This document shows, piece by piece, positions 7,320 through 11,165 of a stretch of DNA of 11,165 nt (position 1 is its first letter; every line of letters starts with the position of its first letter). A program made the translations under genes and the position numbers. The notes beneath the pieces were generated by a model that saw only the letters and a program-made list of their open reading frames with translations, searched no databases and was not told the DNA's origin. Source of the stretch: Phycisphaerales bacterium (GTDB lineage: Bacteria; Planctomycetota; Phycisphaerae; Phycisphaerales; UBA1924); assembly GCA_029260415.1 (NCBI GenBank), contig JAJDDH010000421.1:1-11165 (forward strand). The letters are read 5' to 3'.

Positions 7320-7361
7320 ATGAAGTCGGGCTGAGACCGAGGTGAAATTCACCTCATCTTG
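7320..7361 (-). promoter_or_regulatory. Box A: degenerate copy of the regulatory box, overlapping a palindrome
   Basis: On the minus strand from 7361 the box begins CAAGATGAG and agrees with the box at 10585 in 14 of 22 positions. The CCGG core is lost, but three pentamers keep exact 11-bp spacing: TTCAC (7346-7342), CTCAG (7335-7331) and TTCAT (7324-7320). It lies between divergent genes, 21 nt before the GTG at 7298 and about 100 nt before the ATG at 7463, and could serve either. It is the least certain of the four copies. Confidence 0.45.
7339..7355. repeat. Perfect 17-bp palindrome between divergent genes
   Basis: GAGGTGAA, a central A, then TTCACCTC: 8-bp arms with no mismatch, placed between the gene at 7298 (minus) and the ethylene-receptor-like gene at 7463 (plus). 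It overlaps box A. It could be the operator of a dimeric regulator acting on both genes. A second perfect palindrome, GCCCCCGGGGGC, follows at 7361-7372. Confidence 0.5.
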
Positions 7362-7462
7362 CCCCCGGGGGCTTCGGGAACCGCCTGGGGCGTACTATCC
7401 ACGTCGCGAGAGGCGCCGGGACCGGCCTTGAGCCCGCGCCTTGGCCGCCGGAGGGATCGTTT

Positions 7463-8296
7463 ATGGACTTCTTCTGGCGCCTGTTCGACACCCACGACTT
7501 TCCCGCCCGCTGGGGATGCGGCAACTGGACCCCCGCGCTCGGATGGCTGCACATCATCAGCGACTGCCTGATCTTCGTCGCGTACACGGCGATCCCGGTC
7601 AGCCTGCTGTTCGTAATGGTCCGCCGGCGCGATTTCCCCTTCCCAGTGCTCATCGCCCTGTTCTCGGCGTTCATCCTCTTTTGCGGCATCGGGCACCTGC
7701 TCGAGGCCATCATCTTCTACGAGCCGGTCTACCGATTCGCGGGGGTTTGGAAGGCGGGGACCGCGACCGTCTCGCTCGCGACCGCGGCGGTGCTGATCCG
7801 GGCGATGCCGAGCGCGATGTCGCTGCCCTCAATCCAGAGGGCCAACGAGAAGCTCACAAAGTCACTCAAGCGGGAGCAGGAACTCACGGAGCAGCTCGGG
7901 AAGACCCGGGACGAGATGGAGGCCCACACTTCGAGGCTGGCGTCACGCTCGCGGAAGATGACCGACGCGGCAATCGCGGCCAGGGTCGTGGCGTGCCGAT
8001 GGACCATCCCGGACGCCAAGATCGATTGGGAGGTCGGATACGCCGAGGGCGCCATGCAGGCCGGTTTCCGGAGCCCTGCCGAGTTCGCGCACTGGTCGGA
8101 CCTGCTCGACGAGGCGACGCTCCATCGCGCGACAGAAACGTGGAATCGCGGCGCCGACCAGGGCGAGCCTGTTGATCTCGAACTGCCGCTCCACGGCGGC
8201 AGCGGACTTTCATTGCGGATCAGCGCATCTCCGGAACCCCCGGTGAGCGGGCAGCCCCGGACGATGATCGGGATGTTCCGGTTCGTCTCCGCCTGA
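7463..8296 (+). CDS. Ethylene-receptor-type membrane sensor with coiled coil and PAS-like domain, no kinase
   Basis: A 277-residue protein. Three hydrophobic helices (about 25-51, 60-86, 93-115) form an ethylene-binding domain. Against plant ETR1, as I recall that sequence, D34, Y41, P45, I71, C74 and H78 match D25, Y32, P36, I62, C65 and H69 at a constant offset of 9. C65 and H69 of ETR1 are the Cu(I) ligands; here they form FCGIGHL. K97 fits the conserved Lys of helix 3. A helical, probably coiled-coil segment follows (about 123-165), then a PAS-like region (about 173-277: CRWTIPDAKIDWEVGYAEG, DLELPLHGGSGLSLRISASP). The protein stops there, with no GAF, histidine-kinase or receiver domain, and the next gene is on the other strand. 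GGAGG lies 8 nt before the ATG. Predicted role: inner-membrane sensor of ethylene, or of another small ligand of a copper site, signalling through a partner protein. Confidence 0.85.
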   Translation: MDFFWRLFDTHDFPARWGCGNWTPALGWLHIISDCLIFVAYTAIPVSLLFVMVRRRDFPFPVLIALFSAFILFCGIGHLLEAIIFYEPVYRFAGVWKAGTATVSLATAAVLIRAMPSAMSLPSIQRANEKLTKSLKREQELTEQLGKTRDEMEAHTSRLASRSRKMTDAAIAARVVACRWTIPDAKIDWEVGYAEGAMQAGFRSPAEFAHWSDLLDEATLHRATETWNRGADQGEPVDLELPLHGGSGLSLRISASPEPPVSGQPRTMIGMFRFVSA

Positions 8297-8309
8297 TCGC
8301 GCACCCGCA

Positions 8310-9815
8310 CTACTCGTCGGCGATCACGCGGTCGTTCTGATCCGGCTTGACGGGGAGGGTGACCAGAAAGCAAGCGCCGCCGTTCCCGCGGTTCCTCGCG
8401 GCGATGTCGCCGCCGTGCAGCTCCGCGATGCCCCGCGCGATCTCGAGACCCAGCCCGTGCCCACGCCCGCTGCGCTTCCCGTCCTCGGTCTGCGCGAAGC
8501 GATCGAAGATTACTTCGAGCTGGTCGTCCGGGATGCCCGGGCCGCGGTCGAGGACACACACGCTCAGCTCGTCCGCAACGCGTTCGAGCGTGATCTGGAT
8601 GATCTCGCCCTTCGGGCTGAACCTGATCGCGTTGCGGATCAGGTTGTCGAGCATTGTCCTGAGCAGCTCCGGCTCCCCACGAACCACGCTGTCCACATCG
8701 CTCTCGCTCTCGAGCAGTAGCGGGGCCAGGCGGACGTGGTGCTGCTGGGCCATGGCCAGACAGTGGTCGACACTGTCCATGACCAGGTCATTGGCGCCGT
8801 ACTCCAGCTCGCGCGGGACGCCCTTGCCGTCCTGGACACGGGTGAGGGTGAGAAAGCTCTCGACGAGGGCGCCCAGGCGGATCATCTCCTCTTTGGCGCT
8901 GTCGAGAAAGTCGCGGTACGCCTCGGGCATGTTCTCACGCGGGAGAGTCTGAACCTCAAGCATGAGTACGGAGATCGGCGTCTTGATCTCGTGCGACACG
9001 TTGGAAAGGAACCGCCCCTGGGCCTCAAACGCCGCCTGGATGCGCTGCCGGGCGTCCTCGAGCTCGCGGCTGAGACGGGCGACCTCGGTGGTGTCGTCCT
9101 CGTCAAAGGAAAGCTCCTGACCGATGGACTCGGGACCGAGGTTCCGGGCGAATCCGCGGAGGCGTTCCAGCGGCGCCACCGCCACACCCGCGATAAACCA
9201 CCCCGCGACCAGCGCGGCCAGCGGTCCGATAGCGCCCGCCAGGAGCAGCACCCGACGCAGCAGCGAGAGCTGCCGCTGGGCGAACGCGTCGCTCACCTCC
9301 ACCACGAGCAGGCGCGACCCGCCCTCGTGATGCACCGGCATCATCGCGATGTGTTTGGCCCGCGCAGTCGAGTCCAGGTTGTTCTCTTGCTTGACATCTA
9401 CGGTCTTGATGGTGACCCCCGAGGCAGCGAGGGCCGTCGCGAGCGGTAGCTCGGAGGGGTTGAAGATCTCGTCTCGCCCCGTGACGTCGGACTGCCCGTC
9501 GGGGCGGAGGACGTCGAGCCGGTACCGTCCGACCCACCCCCACCGCAGCTCTCGTCGGGCGATCGTCTCGAGATTCGAGAGCTGAATCCCGGGGAGGAAC
9601 GACGAGACCGGCTCAGCGATCGCCTCCACCTTCTCGGAAAGAAGATCACGGTACATCTGCTTGATCGCTGCACTCTGGTAAAGCCAGAACACCCCGCCCG
9701 ATCCCCAGTGAATCAGGGTGAAGATCGCGACGACCCAGAGCGTGAGTCGGACACGCAGCGAGAGCCGGGGCAGCAGCCGGGCGCGGGGCTCGCGGATCGG
9801 CGCGGCGTCGTCCAT
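8310..9815 (-). CDS. Two-component sensor histidine kinase (HAMP, HisKA, HATPase)
   Basis: A 501-residue inner-membrane kinase. Helix 1 is at about 23-47, a periplasmic domain at about 48-186, helix 2 at about 187-213 and HAMP at about 211-263. HisKA carries SHEIKTP (274-280), with H275 as phospho-acceptor. The ATPase domain has an N box DNLIRNAIRFS (390-400), G1 DRGPGIP (423-429), F box IFDRFAQ (436-442) and G2 GHGLGLEIA (452-460), so all catalytic boxes are present. The periplasmic domain contains H155, M158, M159, H162 and H163 in a short stretch, residues that could bind Cu or Ag. It starts 4 nt after the response regulator stop and is surely cotranscribed with it. It converges on the ethylene-receptor-like gene with only 13 nt between stops. 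Organisation resembles CusRS/PcoRS-type systems; the signal is not determined by sequence. Confidence 0.93.
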   Translation of the reverse strand: MDDAAPIREPRARLLPRLSLRVRLTLWVVAIFTLIHWGSGGVFWLYQSAAIKQMYRDLLSEKVEAIAEPVSSFLPGIQLSNLETIARRELRWGWVGRYRLDVLRPDGQSDVTGRDEIFNPSELPLATALAASGVTIKTVDVKQENNLDSTARAKHIAMMPVHHEGGSRLLVVEVSDAFAQRQLSLLRRVLLLAGAIGPLAALVAGWFIAGVAVAPLERLRGFARNLGPESIGQELSFDEDDTTEVARLSRELEDARQRIQAAFEAQGRFLSNVSHEIKTPISVLMLEVQTLPRENMPEAYRDFLDSAKEEMIRLGALVESFLTLTRVQDGKGVPRELEYGANDLVMDSVDHCLAMAQQHHVRLAPLLLESESDVDSVVRGEPELLRTMLDNLIRNAIRFSPKGEIIQITLERVADELSVCVLDRGPGIPDDQLEVIFDRFAQTEDGKRSGRGHGLGLEIARGIAELHGGDIAARNRGNGGACFLVTLPVKPDQNDRVIADE

Positions 9816-9819
9816 GGCC

Positions 9820-10494
9820 TCAGTCCATCAGACCGAACCGGTAGCCCGCGCCCTTGATCGTGTGGATCAGCGGGCGGTCGTGCATCCGATCGATCTTCTT
9901 GCGAAGCTGCGAAACGTACACGTCGATGACGTTGCTACCCGCCTCAAAGTTCATATCCCAGACGCTCTCGCCGATCTGTGCCCGGGAAAGCACCCGGTTC
10001 GGGTTGCGCATGAGGTACTCAAGAAGCGCGTACTCCTTGTTGGAGAGCTCGTGCTCGGTCTCGCCCCGCTTGGCGACGCGCGTGTAGAGGTCGAGCGAGA
10101 GGTCGTCGCACTCGAGCACACGCCCCTCGGAGGCCTCCCCCCGGCGGAGCAGGGCCCGCATCCTGGCCAGCAGCTCGTCGAACTCGAATGGCTTGGTGAG
10201 GTAGTCATCGGCGCCCGCGTCGAGGCCGGCGACCTTGTCGTCGGTCCCCGAGAGTGCCGTGAGCATCAGGACGGGGGTCTCGACGCAACGCCGCCTGAGG
10301 TTCCGGCACACCTCAACACCATCACGATCGGGGAGCATCAGGTCGAGCACGACCAGGTCATAGTGCTCAGCCGCGGCAAGGTCCTCGCCCTCAAAGCCCG
10401 AGTGGCAAACGTCGGCCGCGTAGCCGTGCTCGCGAAGGCCTCGCTGGAGCGACGAGGCGAGCTTCGGGTTGTCTTCAACAATCAGGACGCGCAT
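9820..10494 (-). CDS. OmpR/PhoB-family response regulator, CusR-like
   Basis: A 224-residue regulator. The receiver domain (1-115) has acidic residues E7 and D8, phospho-acceptor D51 (VVLDLMLPD), T79 and K101 (KPF). A winged-helix DNA-binding domain covers about 126-222, including SNKEYALLEYLMRNPNRVLSR in two parts around the recognition fold and the terminal GAGYRFG wing. VWDMNF (178-183), followed by IDVYVSQLRKKID, is especially like CusR/PcoR-type regulators. ATG at 10494 is chosen because the receiver starts here (MRVLIVEDN) and GGAG lies 9 nt upstream; the frame itself is open to 10587. It is first in an operon with the kinase. It probably binds the 11-bp repeated boxes found in this window, one of which (10585-10626) lies in its own upstream region. 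Confidence 0.95.
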   Translation of the reverse strand: MRVLIVEDNPKLASSLQRGLREHGYAADVCHSGFEGEDLAAAEHYDLVVLDLMLPDRDGVEVCRNLRRRCVETPVLMLTALSGTDDKVAGLDAGADDYLTKPFEFDELLARMRALLRRGEASEGRVLECDDLSLDLYTRVAKRGETEHELSNKEYALLEYLMRNPNRVLSRAQIGESVWDMNFEAGSNVIDVYVSQLRKKIDRMHDRPLIHTIKGAGYRFGLMD

Positions 10495-10584
10495 GGGCGT
10501 GTTCTCCGCGCCGCGCCGGGCGGCGTTGGGTGTCCCCATCATAGTGCACCCCTCCGAGGAGAGCGACCCGCAGAGCCTGTCAGA

Positions 10585-10626
10585 CAAAATGAAGCCGGTT
10601 TCATCCTGCGTTCAGCGGTGCTGCAT
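10585..10626 (+). promoter_or_regulatory. Box C: conserved regulatory box plus 11-bp direct repeats, between the regulator and the entericidin-like gene
   Basis: The box starts CAAAATGA, has CCGG at positions 11-14 and TTCATCC at 16-22. It matches the box at 10902 in 19 of 22 positions. Pentamers at 11-bp steps are TTCAT (10600), TTCAG (10611) and TGCAT (10622). The core is also nearly symmetrical (ATGAA, 6 nt, TTCAT), so it reads as a recognisable box on the minus strand too, facing the response regulator gene 90 nt away. The end of the repeats is 70 nt before the entericidin-like ATG. Autoregulation of the two-component operon is plausible. Confidence 0.7.
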
Positions 10627-10696
10627 CTGGGTCCCCGATGCTTTGCGTCGTGGGCAGGCGAGCGCCTCGACCCGGACAACACAGCGGAGACAGGAC

Positions 10697-10894
10697 ATGA
10701 GCAACACGGAAACAACGACGGGCGAATCCCGCCCGGCATGGCGGGCGACCGCGCTGCGGTCCGCGATGGGCTTGGTCGGCGCAGCCACGTGCTTCATGGC
10801 CCTCCCGGGCTGCAACTCAACCGAGGGGGTCGGCGAGGACATCAGGGCGGTCGGCGATGCGATCGACGACGCCGCTGAGGACGCGAACGACTGA
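10697..10894 (+). CDS. Entericidin-like small lipoprotein
   Basis: A 65-residue product. A polar N-terminus of about 22 residues precedes a short hydrophobic stretch (MGLVGAATCFMALPGC), with the likely lipidated Cys at 39 in an unusual ALPGC lipobox (Pro at -2). The mature part NSTEGVGEDIRAVGDAIDDAAEDAND matches the entericidin A/B pattern of Cys-Asn-T, then GxGEDI, xxxGDAI, D-A-A. Entericidins are tiny envelope lipoproteins; in E. coli the pair EcnA/EcnB has been described as an antidote/toxin set expressed in stationary phase or stress. Only one copy is visible here. GGAG lies 7 nt before the ATG, and box C is 70 nt upstream. The longer upstream frame is ignored because it has no matching ribosome-binding site. 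Confidence 0.8.
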   Translation: MSNTETTTGESRPAWRATALRSAMGLVGAATCFMALPGCNSTEGVGEDIRAVGDAIDDAAEDAND

Positions 10895-10901
10895 CCATCA
10901 G

Positions 10902-10943
10902 CAAAATGAGACCGGATTCATCCAGGGATCACGCTGAGATCAC
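10902..10943 (+). promoter_or_regulatory. Box D: conserved regulatory box plus 11-bp direct repeats, upstream of the DUF1328 gene
   Basis: The box starts CAAAATGA, has CCGG at 11-14 and TTCATCC at 16-22. It is followed at 11-bp steps by TTCAT (10917), ATCAC (10928) and ATCAC (10939). It begins 7 nt after the entericidin-like stop. An AT-rich AATATT, a possible -10 element, begins 17 nt after the start of the third pentamer. Placement suggests an activator site standing in for a -35 element, giving the DUF1328 gene its own regulated promoter. Confidence 0.68.
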
Positions 10944-11044
10944 ACGCCCAAGGGAATATTGCTCTGAATCGAACGAGGGACACAAACAACCCTCATACGC
11001 GGCGACCTGCAGCAGGCGTCGAGACAAACAGAAAGGAGCACGTC

Positions 11045-11165
11045 ATGCTTGGTTGGGCACTCACATTCTTCATCATCGCCATCATCGCCGCGGTCTTCGG
11101 GTTCGGCGGTATCGCGGCCGGCGCAGCGACCATCGCGAAGATCCTGTTCTTCGTCTTCGTCGTGC
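11045..11165 (+). CDS. DUF1328 (YtjA-like) small membrane protein, 3' end outside window
   Basis: Forty codons are visible before the window ends. MLGWALTFFIIAIIAAVFGF, followed by GGIAAGAATIAKILFFVFVV, is the full N-terminal signature of the DUF1328/YtjA family: two hydrophobic helices around a glycine-rich GFGGIA turn, in proteins usually of 50-60 residues. Function is unknown in the family; members are small inner-membrane proteins. AAAGGAG lies 6 nt before the ATG. It is separated from the entericidin-like gene by 150 bp containing box D, so it can be regulated apart from readthrough. Confidence 0.92.
   Translation, partial: MLGWALTFFIIAIIAAVFGFGGIAAGAATIAKILFFVFVV

Noticed and set aside
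7441..8175. 244-codon plus-strand open frame overlapping the ethylene-receptor-like gene
   Set aside because: It is the +1 shadow of the receptor gene. The frame starting at 7463 has the ribosome-binding site and the clear ethylene-binding motifs.
9718..10878. 386-codon plus-strand open frame across the two-component operon
   Set aside because: It is antisense to the response regulator, which has every expected catalytic residue, and continues out of frame over the entericidin-like gene. There is no domain in its translation.

Overview
The window is about two-thirds GC, densely coded and free of RNA genes, CRISPR arrays and insertion sequences. Gram-negative-type features are clear: an outer-membrane TpsB barrel, Sec signal peptides and lipoprotein signals. 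The mix of a two-partner secretion pair, a bacterial ethylene-binding receptor and stress-type small envelope proteins would fit a GC-rich planctomycete (Phycisphaerae-like) or a proteobacterium. The planctomycete assignment is a guess from gene style; nothing in the window fixes it.

Layout. (1) 1-3248, minus strand: a two-partner secretion operon, tpsB (ShlB/FhaC-type translocator) then tpsA (filamentous-haemagglutinin-type exoprotein, cut off by the left edge). (2) 3472-3729, plus: a small unknown lipoprotein. (3) 3802-5195, minus: four small membrane-associated proteins in a row, including DUF883/YqjD-like and YqjE-like members, reminiscent of the enterobacterial yqjD-yqjE-yqjK group. (4) 5291-6904, minus: a secreted protein with two PRC-barrel domains, preceded by a 90-residue two-helix membrane protein (7026-7298). 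(5) 7463-8296, plus: a three-helix ethylene-receptor-type sensor domain, a coiled coil and a PAS-like domain, with no kinase. (6) 8310-10494, minus: a CusR-like response regulator followed by its sensor histidine kinase. (7) 10697-11165, plus: an entericidin-like lipoprotein and a DUF1328 (YtjA-like) membrane protein cut by the right edge.

How they may work together. Three intergenic regions carry near-identical 22-bp boxes (17-19 of 22 identical in pairs), each continued by TCA-containing pentamers at exact 11-bp spacing, the layout bound by OmpR/PhoB-family regulators. They lie in the same orientation upstream of the PRC-barrel gene, the entericidin-like gene and the DUF1328 gene. A weaker fourth copy precedes the 90-residue membrane protein. 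The simplest reading is that the response regulator encoded here controls a local envelope-stress regulon. The ethylene-receptor-like protein lies between these genes and keeps all six residues I compared with plant ETR1 in the copper/ethylene site, at a constant residue offset. It has no transmitter domain, so its output must come through a partner.
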